A stretch of DNA of 64,000 nt from Morinoia aosen (lineage: Eukaryota; Arthropoda; Malacostraca; Amphipoda; Talitridae): NCBI GenBank assembly GCA_030386875.1, contig CM059556.1, positions 36,248,964 through 36,312,963 of the forward strand, in the 5' to 3' direction. The position numbers and the translations under genes are program-made. The notes below the pieces were generated by a model that was not told the origin of the DNA, ran no database searches, and saw only the letters and a program-made list of their open reading frames with translations. Below, in pieces: positions 1 to 11,182 of the stretch; position 1 is the first letter of the stretch; every line of letters starts with the position of its first letter.

Positions 1-185
1 AATGTACATGATAATATACGTACACACATACATGATAATATGCGTACATGATAATTAGTTAAACAATAGAGACATACGTACATGATAATTACTTCAACAA
101 CAGACATACGTACATGATAAAAATAAAGTTCACACGCATATGACAATTACTTAAACAGTAGACACAAGTAAATGATAATTCACGA
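1..185. repeat. Degenerate short tandem repeat, cut by window start
   Basis: The phrase tacatgataat occurs five times in the first 120 bases and again in worn form to about 185. Spacing varies between roughly 16 and 40 bases, so this is an old, diverged array. Its left end lies outside the window. Confidence 0.6.
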
Positions 186-380
186 GTAAAGCATCACAAT
201 CAACTACAACAACAATAAATATGTCATTTACTTTTATTTTAAAGAATGAACAGATCTTTTTTTCTCTGCGTTTACAGAACAGGCTTTTCGCCTAAAATTT
301 GAGTTTGTACTCTGCGGGAAGAGCGTGTTCATTAAAGGCAAACTTTTGGCTGGCAACAGACTGAGATGCCGTAACGAGTT

Positions 381-606
381 CGGTATTTCGCTCTGGCTCC
401 ATAGTTGCTGGGGTGAGGTGAAGGATAGAAGAAGTACCTCACTAACTTTTTCGCCTATGCATCTATGTATTTAGCCGCTCTTGTATAGTTTCTGTATTGG
501 GCGGCTGAATTCGCGGTATTTTGCACTGGCTGAGTAGTTGCTGGAGTGAGGTGAAGGATAGAAGAAGTACCTCACTAACTTTTTTTGCAACTGAATCTAT
601 GTATGA
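381..606. repeat. Direct duplication, period 133 bp, two copies
   Basis: Copies start near 381 and 514. Both contain gaaggatagaagaagtacct inside an otherwise somewhat diverged block of about 90 bases. No coding sense is visible. Confidence 0.75.
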
Positions 607-629
607 AATCGTATATTTAGTTGCAAGTT

Positions 630-1150
630 CATCCTTCTATATACTCAAACTCTGATAATAGTGGCTGCTCAGTTTGTTCTATCTTTCTAAACACTCAGCA
701 AATGCGATAATAGTGCTTGTTCGGTTAGTTTTATTCATCTGTAAACTCATAAAACTTTGATGATCTTGCATGTACGGTTTGTTCTATCTTTCTATAAACT
801 CAAAACTTCTATAATATTGATTGTTCGGTTAGTTCTATCTTAGTATATACTAAAAAATTCTATAATATTGATTGCTCGGTTGTCTGCATTATTTTATATC
901 CTCAAAAATTCTACAATATTGATTGTTCGGTTAGTTTTATCTTTGTATATGCTCATGGAACTTCGATTATGCTGCTCGTTTGGTTAGCTCTATCTTTCTG
1001 TATACTCATAAAACTTTAATGATTTTGCTTGTTCAGTTATTTTTTTTCAAATATACTCATTAAATTCCGGTAAAATTATTTGTTCGGTTATTTCTACCTT
1101 AGTATGTTCTGATAAAACTCTGACAATATTGCTAGTTCGGTTGGTTTTTA
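630..1150. repeat. Degenerate ~60-bp tandem array
   Basis: About eight diverged units. Each carries a form of ttgttcggttagttctatct followed by tatactcaaaa and a ttctataatattga stretch. Unit length drifts by a few bases, as expected of an old minisatellite. Confidence 0.7.
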
Positions 1151-1422
1151 CCGTCCTCGCTTTGATTTCTACAAATAATAAAGCCCAATATTAATTACCC
1201 TGCTTGTAGGGATCCCATCTGGTGAGCCTTAGGTATCTCTACACTTTATGTTGGGGATAAGAGCAGGTGTAAAATATTCATTTTCCAAACCACATAATCT
1301 GAAAATACCTTTCCTGAAAACTGTTTTCTTAAAAACTAATGTGATTATGTTGCCAAATATTATTGATTTTTGGGAACCAAACAAAGGGAACACGTAAGAA
1401 TAACGTTGTTATATCTGTTATT

Positions 1423-3340
1423 TAGTATCATTAATTAACTCATTTAACCGCCCCAGAGATGTGAGCAGGAGGACTAGTATTATTAATTAACCCATTTAAC
1501 TGCCACAGAGATGTGAGCAGGAGGACTAGTATTATTAATTAACCCATTTAACTGCCCCAGAGATGTGAGCAGGAGGACTAGTATTATTAATTAACCCATT
1601 TAACTGCCCCAGAGATGTGAGCAGGAGGACTAGTATTATTAATTAACCCATTTAACTGCCCCAGAGATGTGAGCAGGAGGACTAGTATTATTAATTAACC
1701 CATTTAACTGCCCCAGAGATGTGAGCAGGAGGACTAGTATTATTAATTAACCCATTTAACTGCCCCAGAGATGTGAGCAGGAGGACTAGTATTATTAATT
1801 AACCCATTTAACTGCCCCAGAGATGTGAGCAGGAGGACTAGTATTATTAATTAACCCATTTACCTGCCACAGAGATGTGAGCAGGAGGACTAGTATTATT
1901 AATTAACCCATTTACCTGCCACAGAGATGTGAGCAGGAGGACTAGTATTATTAAATAACCCATTTAACTGCCCCAGAGATGTGAGCAGGAGGACTAGTAT
2001 TATTAATTAACCCATTTACCTGCCACAGAGATGTGAGCAGGAGGACTAGTATTATTAAATAACCCATTTAACTGCCCCAGAGATGTGAGCAGGAGGACTA
2101 GTATTATTAAATAACCCATTTAACTGCCCCAGAGATGTGAGCAGGAGGACTAGTATTATTAATTAACCCATTTACCTGCCACAGAGATGTGAGCAGGAGG
2201 ACTAGTATTATTAAATAACCCATTTAACTGCCCCAGAGATGTGAGCAGGAGGACTAGTATTATTAAATAACCCATTTAACTTCCCCAGAGATGTGAGCAG
2301 GAGGACTAGTATTATTAATTAACCCATTTAACTGCCACAGAGATGTGAGCAGGAGGACTAGTATTATTAATTAACCCATTTACCTGCCACAGAGATGTGA
2401 GCAGGAGGACTAGTATTATTAAATAACCCATTTAACTGCCCCAGAGATGTGAGCAGGAGGACTAGTATTATTAAATAACCCATTTAACTGCCCCAGAGAT
2501 GTGAGCAGGAGGACTAGTATTATTAATTAACCCATTTACCTGCCACAGAGATGTGAGCAGGAGGACTAGTATTATTAAATAACCCATTTAACTGCCACAG
2601 AGATGTGAGCAGGAGGACTAGTATTATTAAATAACCCATTTAACTGCCCCAGAGATGTGAGCAGGAGGACTAGTATTATTAATTAACCCATTTAACTGCC
2701 ACAGAGATGTGAGCAGGAGGACTAGTATTATTAATTAACCCATTTACCTGCCACAGAGATGTGAGCAGGAGGACTAGTATTATTAAATAACCCATTTAAC
2801 TGCCCCAGAGATGTGAGCAGGAGGACTAGTATTATTAAATAACCCATTTAACTGCCCCAGAGATGTGAGCAGGAGGACTAGTATTATTAATTAACCCATT
2901 TAACTGCCACAGAGATGTGAGCAGGAGGACTAGTATTATTAATTAACCCATTTACCTGCCACAGAGATGTGAGCAGGAGGACTAGTATTATTAAATAACC
3001 CATTTAACTGCCCCAGAGATGTGAGCAGGAGGACTAGTATTATTAAATAACCCATTTAACTGCCCCAGAGATGTGAGCAGGAGGACTAGTATTATTAATT
3101 AACCCATTTAACTGCCACAGAGATGTGAGCAGGAGGACTAGTATTATTAATTAACCCATTTACCTGCCACAGAGATGTGAACAGGAGGACTAGCATCATT
3201 AATTAACCCATTTAACCGCCACAGAGACGTGAGCAGGAGGACTAGCATCATTAATTAACCCATTTAACCACCCGAGATGGGAGCAGGAGGAAAAGTATAA
3301 ATAATTAACCCATTTAACCGCCACAGAGACGTGAGCAGGA
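1423..3340. repeat. 52-bp minisatellite, about 37 units, with higher-order structure
   Basis: The unit runs from actagtattattaa to gatgtgagcaggagg and is exactly 52 bases. From 1473 to 3188 the spacing never shifts: unit starts fall at 1473+52k. Variation sits mainly at three positions: taattaa or taaataa, tttaac or tttacc, and gcccc or gccac. From about 2201 these variants recur in a four-unit order, giving a 208-bp higher-order repeat. The outer units (before 1473 and after 3189) are more diverged, the usual picture for unequal exchange acting on the centre. No protein frame is preserved. Confidence 0.95.
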
Positions 3341-3354
3341 GGTTGAGTATCTAT

Positions 3355-3420
3355 AAAGTATTGTATTGTTCCTACGACACGAAGTATTGGTCTCACACCT
3401 AAGTATTGTTCTAAGAATGT
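3355..3420. repeat. Outlying units of the 22-bp repeat
   Basis: Three or four diverged copies of the aaagtattgttcccat-type unit sit directly after the 52-bp array, 500 bases before the main 22-bp array. The two arrays therefore adjoin the same older sequence. Confidence 0.5.
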
Positions 3421-3925
3421 ACAGCATTCAACACTTTGACTGCGACGTGAGCTACCGGTGGCTACGGAGTGGTTTTTCACAATGCTGCCGACCGACCAGT
3501 AGTAACAAACTCAAATTCCATAAATACTTAATTAACACTAGATAAAGGCACAATCCAGATAATGTTTACTATTTTTAACATTGCTTAATACAATTGAATT
3601 TGAATTTACGTTAAATATTAAGCCTTAGTAAAAGCGTTAATCGTTCACATCCACACACTTGTCAGGGCGCTACAATTTCCGTTACAGCCTTAACACAAGA
3701 TTCCAAGCGGGAAATTTGTTATTTCTCCCCCAAAAAACTGAACGCTCCTCAAAGGTATGCAAATTTCCGACTCCGAAGTTTAAACTTCAAAGATCTCACT
3801 CGCCTTCCACTCATATTTTTTTATTTTTTAAAAATACACAAGAAGTAAAGTGATTCCGACAGCTGACCGTCCCGTCATCGGCTTTATTTTTCGGTCTTGT
3901 TATTGTTCCCGTGCTTGACGAGTTT
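3421..3925. other. No feature recognised
   Basis: AT-rich DNA. Only short open frames of about 60 codons occur, at the level expected by chance. No element ends or gene signals are visible. Confidence 0.5.
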
Positions 3926-4492
3926 GTTTCTACCCCTGCAAAGTGTTGTTCCCATTCCTGTGAAGTATTGTTCTCATTCCCATAAAGCATTGCATCCACG
4001 CCTACAAAGTATTGTTCATATGCCTGTTAAGCATTGTACCCATGCGTTTAAAGCATTGTTCCCATGCCTGTAAAGTATTGTTTCCATGTCTGTAAAGTAT
4101 TGTTTTCTTGCCTTTAAATTATTGTTCCCATGAATATCAAGTATTGCTCCCACGGCTGTAATGTATTGTTCCCACACCTGCAAAGTATTGTTCCCATGAA
4201 TATAAAGTATTGCTTCCACGCCTGCAAAATATTGTTCCCATGAATATAAATTATTGCTCTCACGCCAGTAAAGTATTGTTCCCATGAATATAAAGTATTG
4301 CTCCCACGCCTGTAAAGTATTGTTCCCACACCTGCAAAGTATTGTTCCCATGAATATAAAGTATTGCTTCCACGCCTGCAAAATATTGTTCCCATGAATA
4401 TAAAGTATTGCTCTCACGCCAGTAAAGTATTGTTCCCATGAATATAAAGTATTGCTTCCACGCCTGTATAGTATTGTTCCCATGTCTGACAA
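3926..4492. repeat. 22-bp minisatellite, about 26 units
   Basis: The unit is aaagtattgttcccatgaat plus two bases. Three units make 66 bases, so the minus strand stays open through all frames and gives a meaningless 158-codon frame. A block of seven units (154 bp) is duplicated: the cccacacctgcaaag variant occurs near 4171 and again near 4325. Confidence 0.9.
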
Positions 4493-4837
4493 GGATTATT
4501 GTATAAATTCACCTATTGTGTAAGTTATCATAGGTTATAGGTTAAATAGTCACCTATTTTTTAATAATAACTCCTTATTTACAGAGTGACGCACAGTGTT
4601 TCTGGATTCGTTGGTCAGTTTGTGCCTCGTGAACACCCGAACTCTACATTATGATCCGAATTTTTTATTTGGGCTTAAACTAATGAGTGTTCATGAAATT
4701 CATCTTGTTTTCGTTTTAACCTGAAAATAAGAAGAATGAACTGCGCTTTTTAAAATGGTCATTTAAAACAAGTTACCAGCTACCCGTTTGAGTTAATACT
4801 TGGATTTTAAACACATCTCCATTTCCTGAGCTGCAGG
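4493..4837. other. No feature recognised
   Basis: AT-rich sequence between two repeats. I see no gene, RNA or element end in it. Confidence 0.5.
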
Positions 4838-5010
4838 ACCATAAAGACTTTAAAAGTTCAAAAGATCATCAAGACCATAAGACCATAAGACAAGAAGAAT
4901 AAAAATAATCATGACCGTAAAGGCCATAAAATTATGAAGGCCATAAAGACCAAAAATCATGAAAATCATAAGCATAAAAATAAGCAAGACCATGAAGACC
5001 TTGAGACCTT
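4838..5010. repeat. Purine-rich degenerate repeat (gaccataaa type)
   Basis: Short units of 9-12 bases built on gaccataa recur about fifteen times with many changes. The strand is strongly purine-biased. Confidence 0.6.
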
Positions 5011-5154
5011 TGAGCCTCCGACTACCCTGCAGGGCTGAAACCAAAACGCCTGTTTCCACAGCAAATTCATTTTTAAAAAAGCTGGCAGAGTTGTGATTTA
5101 ATCAACATCATAAACTCCCATAAGTGTCTGAAAAATTACAAACCAGTGTACACA

Positions 5155-5745
5155 GCCCTTCAAAAATGAAGGGACTTGTAAATCGATATAGAATAGTACT
5201 TGTTTTTGTATGTTTGATCGTTTAATGTTTTATGTTTAATCGTGTAACCAGGCTGGTCAAACAGCATGACACTTTTATTCCTTGAAAAACTGACGGTATG
5301 CTGTGAACGTACCTGTAAGTGCCCGCAATTAAAACAAACTTGTACTTGTGCAATGGTGAAATTCGTATCACAGATACGGTCGTAACGCATCCTTATGTGC
5401 GTCACAGACACGGTAGAGGAAACCAGGTAGGTTCAAACCAGTTTTTTTCGTTGACGGCGTGGTTTTGCTGACGTCACGGCAACGAACCAATAGCAGCGCT
5501 CATATTGCATCTGGTAGCACTGCTACCCCAAAATCTAGCTATACTATTGGCCAAACGACATGGCGTTTTGGTGACGTCATAAAGTTGATTTGAAATAAAG
5601 CCTTTCTGTTGGCTAACCGAACAAGAGGAGGTGTATTTTCTAACATAGAAATGACCCTACCTTGTTTCCTCTACCGTGGTCACAGACACACGCACCAACC
5701 AAGCAACTGTGTACTATTAGGTAGTGGATTAACCCACCCCCATTG
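5155..5745 (+). repeat. Dispersed repeat family D, copy 1, split by a MITE
   Basis: The stretch around 5335-5408 (gtacttgtgcaatggtgaaa, tcgtatcacagatacggtc) and its continuation at 5679-5745 (acgcaccaaccaagcaa, tagtggatta) match a copy at 7230-7560. Its first half also matches the reverse strand of 20335-20560. The match is broken exactly by the MITE at 5409-5678. No coding capacity is evident. It could be a SINE or MITE of its own, but its ends cannot be fixed from three diverged copies. Confidence 0.65.
5409..5678 (+). mobile_element. MITE family M, copy 1 (hAT-like by 8-bp TSD)
   Basis: The 270-bp element begins CACGGTAGAGGAAAC and ends with the inverted form GTTTCCTCTACCGTG. The terminal inverted repeats extend about 25 bases with two mismatches. 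Both sides carry the same 8 bases, gtcacaga (5401-5408 and 5679-5686), a perfect target-site duplication. An 8-bp duplication with CA...TG ends is typical of hAT transposons; that assignment is inference. It has no open frame, so it is non-autonomous. Two perfect TGACGTCA palindromes (5469-5476, 5572-5579) and a CCAAT box (5487-5491) lie inside. Other copies: 43772-44043 and 53675-53944. Confidence 0.9.
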
Positions 5746-6597
5746 CACATTACCTAATTGAATGCAAGTGATTTGAAAGTGTTTTTTTTTTTCAGGAACA
5801 TAGAAACAGATATTGAAATCCTATTTGCTGAAAAATTTATTTGAGATGAAAAGTCAAAAGTTAATTTCCCAATTTCATTCAAATAAAACCAGTCCACGAA
5901 CAACGAATTATGTATCTAAACTTCTTCTATAAAATTATTCATAAATTCAACATTTGACGTCAATGCAAATGAGTATGCAAATGCGAATGAGATTCACTGT
6001 AGCATTTCCCTGCTTCAGGTTGACAAGCTTTTGCTAGTAATTCTTTCTTTGCCTTTTAAAAAAAGTAATGAGTTTTTGGGCAACAGTAACAACTGTCATT
6101 ATTTGTATATTGAGTTTCAAACTTACCATCAGTTCCCGTGAATTTCAACAAAAGTTAGTCCATTCTTTTACCAACTGTATTCGCTTGAAACCTCAAAAAG
6201 TCTACGTTAAGGAGACCCCTAATTTGATTCTAAATATCTCACATTCTCACAAGCAGCAACTAGCAATTCGTTCAGGAAATTATGCTAAGAATTTACAGAA
6301 AGAATCATTATTTAAAAAAATGCTGCTAAGGGTAGGAATTTCGTTACATTTTCGATGATGCTCATGAGTTACTTAACATAAGATGCTTTCTACGGATATG
6401 TGTAAAGTATGTAAAAATTGGAGTACATACAGTAAAGGTTCCCTCCAGCCGGTGATGTTGGAGTTTATTTTTAGCAGGGTTGAGTTTGTTCATAACGTTT
6501 AGCATTGATATTTTGTTCTGTCTTTGCTTAGTGAATTGAATTATTTTTTAAGTTTACTAGGAATTTATCATTAAAAATTCATTTTGAATTTATTCGG
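5746..6597. other. No feature recognised
   Basis: AT-rich. A 96-codon plus-strand frame at 6068-6358 begins with a hydrophobic stretch, but its length is within chance for this base composition and no splice or promoter context supports it. Confidence 0.45.
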
Positions 6598-6800
6598 AGC
6601 GTCTCTGTTTCACTAATATTTTAAGTTGAGTTTAAACAGAGCCATAAGTTTTCTCTAATATTTTAATATGAGTGAAGCTCGTCTGTAACTTTTCACTAAT
6701 ATTTTACTCTGAGTTAACTTCGTACGTAAATTTTCTTACTGACACTGTACTCTGAAGTTGCTTCGTACACAACTTTCCCAATCAATATTTTATTCATATT
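6598..6800. repeat. Degenerate ~60-bp tandem repeat, three to four units
   Basis: Units share ttcactaatattttaa followed by gagt and a cgtctgtaac-like segment. Divergence is high. Confidence 0.5.
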
Positions 6801-7229
6801 TTTTAGAGTACAAAATTTCCGACCTAAAACTCTTTGCAGTTCATTTATTTTTATTTTTTGGCAGAGCCAAGATGACGACAAAAAATATCCTATGGGTCGA
6901 TTTAAATGCATAAGGCTATCCTGAAATGCACACACGATTATTTATATAGTGATAGCCCGAGTGTTGTTGTGAGCGCATAAAGCTGGCTGCTACAGTATCA
7001 TCACAAATGATAAATCCTCCATGTTTTTACTACAAAAGGATCATAACTAAACCGAGGAACAGCTTCAGCTACCCTCAAATCCATTATCATGACCACATTT
7101 TTTATTGAAAATCTGTACTTTGGCCTACGTCGAATATTCCACTCAAAATGATAAGCTTCTAAGATTTCCAACGGGAGCTGTTAATGGTGCGCGTGACGAA
7201 GACACGCAAATATTCAGTTACTAGAGTAC
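6801..7229. other. No feature recognised
   Basis: AT-rich sequence with no convincing frame, RNA or element boundary. Confidence 0.5.
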
Positions 7230-7560
7230 ACGGCTCGTCAAAAATGACGGAATTATATATTTTCCTTTAATAAATCATACAGACGTGGATGACAAACAAA
7301 TATATTCATTCTAACAGTACCCGTGATTAAAATATTCTTGTACTTGTGCCCTGTTGAAACTCGTATCACAGATACGGTCATTATGCATACGGTGAAACTC
7401 GTATCACAGATGCGGCCATTATGCATACGGTGAAACTCGTATCACAGATACGGGCATTATGCATACCTGAGACCGTCACGGAAACACGCACCTACCAACC
7501 AACCAAGCAAGCCAGCAACAACCGTGTATTATTATGTAGTGGATTATGAAGCTTAACAGC
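7230..7560 (+). repeat. Dispersed repeat family D, copy 2
   Basis: It shares with copy 1 the tcaaaaatga start, the gtacttgtgc core and the acgcacc...caagcaa...tagtggatta end. Because no MITE is present here, it shows what copy 1 looked like before insertion: gaccgtcacggaaacacgcac is continuous near 7472-7493. Confidence 0.65.
7353..7466. repeat. 38-bp tandem triplication inside family D copy 2
   Basis: Units start at 7353, 7391 and 7429. Each reads ggtgaaactcgtatcacaga followed by an 18-base tail ending atgcatac. Copies 1 and 3 of the family have a single unit. Confidence 0.9.
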
Positions 7561-8265
7561 TCATTGCAGCAGCAGTTTAGAGCCTCGCTCTGATTGCACT
7601 CATCAGACGCAAGCCGTAAAAATTTTATTATCTCTCAGCCTGAATCTCGAGAGCCTGGATTCCCTTTTACTGCGTCGTAGAAACACAGGAAAATTTTAGT
7701 ACCGCAGAGCCCAGCTCTTTGTGTCTTATTAATGATGAAACGAAAGATGAACCCTGCTTTTTTTTACAGGTGTTTCTTTTCTCATTGAGGCCAAAATTAT
7801 TCGTTTTAGCTATTCATTTTGTGTCTTGTTTGGCTTATCTAAAGTCAGCGCTTTATTTTTGGCATGCGTTAATTTTGAATTGAGTTTGCTCAGGTATTTC
7901 GCATTCAAGTTCTGATTTCTGAGTTCCTCGAGATTTTTTTAAAGGAAATATTGAATTGCGTTATTTTTGGCTGATCGTGTATACTAGCATTTTGCATAGA
8001 ATTTTGCCCAAAGGATACGTACTTTTAAAAGCCGCTGTCAGTGGCCTTCCATGCAGAGCAGGAGCACGAACATTCTATACTTGAACATGAATTCTAAAAA
8101 TTTGCGATACAAATTACTTATAGAACATTAGATTCTTGTGTACACTCATGAATCTAAACACACGTATACCACACAACTAAATCACTCAACAAAATCCATA
8201 GATAATAAACACAGCTTAACTCAAAAACTATACCAGCCAAGCGTAGATTTCTCGAGCTCAATTTT
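7561..8265. other. No feature recognised
   Basis: Mixed AT-rich sequence up to the 73-bp array. No gene signal is seen. Confidence 0.5.
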
Positions 8266-9945
8266 TGGACAAACGGAGCCTGGATGAGGATTTACCATCG
8301 ACAGTCACTGTAGATTTGGTGAGGCAAATCCTGCATCTGGGACAAACGGAGCCAGGATGAGTATTTACCATCGACAGTCACGGTAGATTTGGTGAGGCAA
8401 ATCCTGCATCTGGGACAAACGGAGCCTGGATGAGTATTTACCATCGACAGTCACGGTAGATTTGGTGAGGCAAATCCTGCATCTGGGACAAACGGAGCCT
8501 GGATGAGTATTTACCATCGACAGTCACGGTAGATTTGGTGAGGCAAATCCTGCATCTGGGACAAACGGAGCCTGGATGAGTATTTACCATCGACAGTCAC
8601 GGTAGATTTAGTGAGGCAAATCCTGCATCTGGGACAAACGGAGCCTGGATGAGGATTTACCATCGACAGTCACGGTAGATTTGGTGAGGCAAATCCTGCA
8701 TCTGGAACAAACGGAGCCTGGATGAGTATTTACCATCGACAGTCACGGTAGATTTAGTGAGGCAAATCCTGTATCTGGGACAAACGGAGCCTGGATGAGT
8801 ATTTACCATCGACAGTCACGGTAGATTTAGTGAGGCAAATCCTGCATCTGGGACAAACTGAGCCTGGATGAGTATTTACCATCGACAGTCACGGTGGATT
8901 TAGTGAGGCAAATCCTGCATCTGGGACAAACTGAGCCTGGATGATTATTTACCATCGACAGTCACGGTAGATTTAGTGAGGCAAATCCTGCATCTGGGAC
9001 AAACTGAGCCTGGATGAGTATTTACCATCGACAGTCACGGTAGATTTAGTGAGGCAAATCCTGCATCTGGGACAAACGGAGCCTGGATGAGTATTTACCA
9101 TCGACAGTCACGGTAGATTTAGTGAGGCAAATCCTGCATCTGGGACAAACTGAGCCTGGATGAGTATTTACCATCGACAGTCACGGTAGATTTGGTGAGG
9201 CAAATCCTGCATCTGGGACAAACTGAGCCTGGATGAGTATTTACCATCGACAGTCACGGTAGATTTGGTGAGGCAAATCCTGCATCTGGGACAAACTGAG
9301 CCTGGATGAGGACTTACCATCGACAGTCACAGTAGATTTGGTGGGGCAAATCCTGCATCTGGGACAAACGGAGCCTGGATGAGGATTTAGCATCGACAGT
9401 CTTGGTAGATTTGGTGAGGCAAATCCTGCATCTGGGACAAACGGAGCCTGGATGAGGATTTACCATCGACAGTCACGGTAGATTTGGTGAGGCAAATCCT
9501 GCATCTGGGACAAACGGAGCCTGGATGAGGATTTACCATCGACAGTCACGGTAGATTTGGTGAGGCAAATCCTGCATCTGGGACAAACGGAGCCTGGATG
9601 AGGTTTTACCATCGACAGTCTTGGTAGATTTGGTGAGGCAAATCCTGCATCTGGGACAAACGGAGCCTGGATGAGGATTTACCATCGACAGTCACGGTAG
9701 ATTTGGTGAGGCAAATCCTGCATCTGGGACAAACGGAGCCTGGATGAGGATTTACCATCGACAGCCACGTTAGATTTGGTGAGGCAAATCCTGCATCTGG
9801 GACAAACTGAGCCTGGATGAGGATTTAGCATCGACAGTCACGGTAGAATTAGTGAGGCAAATCCTGCATCTGGGACAAATGGAGCCTGGATGAGGATTTA
9901 CCATCCACAATCACGGTAGAATTAGTGAGGCAAACCCCGCATCTT
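8266..9945. repeat. 73-bp minisatellite, about 23 units
   Basis: Each unit contains gacaaacggagcctggatga, then accatcgacagtcacggtag, then gtgaggcaaatcctgcatct. Spacing is 73 bases (for example 8339 and 8412). Variants (aaacgg or aaactg; gagtat or gaggat) are grouped in blocks: aaactg dominates about 8860-9300 and gaggat dominates after 9300. That suggests local duplication. The array spans both strands without a conserved frame. Confidence 0.95.
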
Positions 9946-10105
9946 ACCGCTCTGTTACACCCGAGAATGTCGAACACTCGGAGCCTGATCCGATTAATGC
10001 TGTGTTGCTTAAATCGAACTTCCTCTGTTCTTAGGCCGCGGTTTATGAGTGGCTTTGATGCAGGCTTAGACAAAGTCTATTGTCCCAGCTTGTCTTGGTT
10101 GATGT

Positions 10106-10897
10106 CAAACTTGATGCTTGATGAACATTGCAAGGGGTGACGACAGGCTTGTTGAACATTGCAAGGGGTAACGACAGTCTTGATGAACATTGCATGGGGT
10201 AACGACAGGCTTGATGAACATTGCAAGGGGTAACGACAGGCTTGATGAACATTGCAAGGGGTAGCGACTTCATGCTTGGTGAACATTGCAAGGGGTAACG
10301 ACAGGCTTGATGAAAATTGCAAGGGGTAACGACAGGCTTGATGAACATTGCAAGGGGTAGCGACTTCATGCTTGGTGAACATTGCAAGGGGTAACGACAA
10401 GCTTGATGAAAATTGCAAGGGGTAACGACAGGCTTGATGAACATTGCAAGGGGTAACAACAGGCTTGATGAACATTGCAAGGGGAAACGACTTGATGCTT
10501 GATGAACATTGCAAGGGCTAACGACAGGCTTGATGAACATTGCAAGGGGTAACGATAAGCTTGATGAACATTGCAAGGGGTAACGACTTGATGCTTGATG
10601 AACATTGCAAGGGGTAACGACAGGCTTGATGAGCATTGCAAGGGGTAACGACAGGCTTGATGAAAATTGCGAAGGGTAACGACTTGATGCTTGGTGAACA
10701 TTGCAAGGGCTAACGACAGGCTTGATGAACATTGCAAGGGGTTACGACTTGATGCTTGGTGAACATTGCACAGGGAAACGATAGGCTTGATGAACATTGC
10801 AAGGGCTAACGACAGGCTTGATGAACATTGCAAGGGGTAACGATAAGCTTGATGAACATTGCAAGGGGTAACGACTTGATGCTTAATGAACATTGCA
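10106..10897. repeat. 31/34-bp minisatellite, about 25 units
   Basis: The core is cttgatgaacattgcaaggg followed by gtaacgacagg (31 bp) or gtaacgacttgatg (34 bp). The two lengths alternate irregularly. The minus strand stays open in several frames (frames of up to 229 codons rich in CNVHQA-like peptides); this is a repeat effect, not a gene. Confidence 0.93.
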
Positions 10898-11000
10898 TCG
10901 CCGCCTGCATGCATGTTTTTCGCAGCCTGAGCAATTTAATCGCCTAGATCGCTTAGTCGGCGAAAAACATGCATACTGGTGGAGAAAAAGTTTGACTGGG
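10898..11000. mobile_element. Foldback element F, copy 1
   Basis: The sequence folds on itself: gcatgcatgtttttcg on the left pairs with cgaaaaacatgcat on the right, and the right end continues aaaaagtttgactggg. It matches elements at 27332-27439 and 47435-47542. The outer left arm is missing, and the element runs straight out of the 31/34-bp array at about 10897. Confidence 0.8.
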
Positions 11001-11101
11001 TATGTGACCATTCAGAAACCTTAAACACTCAGAAAAAAAATTTTTGGTGTATTAATTGAACGTAACTTAGTAAAAACAGTCGCGCGAAAACATCACTCGA
11101 T

Positions 11102-11165
<64 letters not shown>

Positions 11166-11182
11166 TGTGGTAGTAGTTGTAG
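11102..11182. repeat. (GTA)n trinucleotide microsatellite
   Basis: About 20 uninterrupted gta/tag units are followed by a few imperfect ones (gttgtggtagtagttg). The run gives a poly-tyrosine frame on the minus strand, which is not evidence of a gene. Confidence 0.97.

Noticed and set aside
1423..3340. CRISPR-like regular array
   Set aside because: The units are contiguous with no unique spacers and the context is eukaryotic. It is a minisatellite.
4016..4492. 158-codon minus-strand frame with SWEQYFAGV-like repeats
   Set aside because: 22-bp unit cycling through three frames, not a repeat protein.
6068..6358. 96-codon frame with a signal-peptide-like start
   Set aside because: A few frames of this length are expected by chance in 64 kb of such DNA. 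No splice, promoter or conservation evidence.
10043..10914. Minus-strand frames of CNVHQACRYPLQ type
   Set aside because: Artefact of the 31/34-bp minisatellite. Overlapping frames are equally open.
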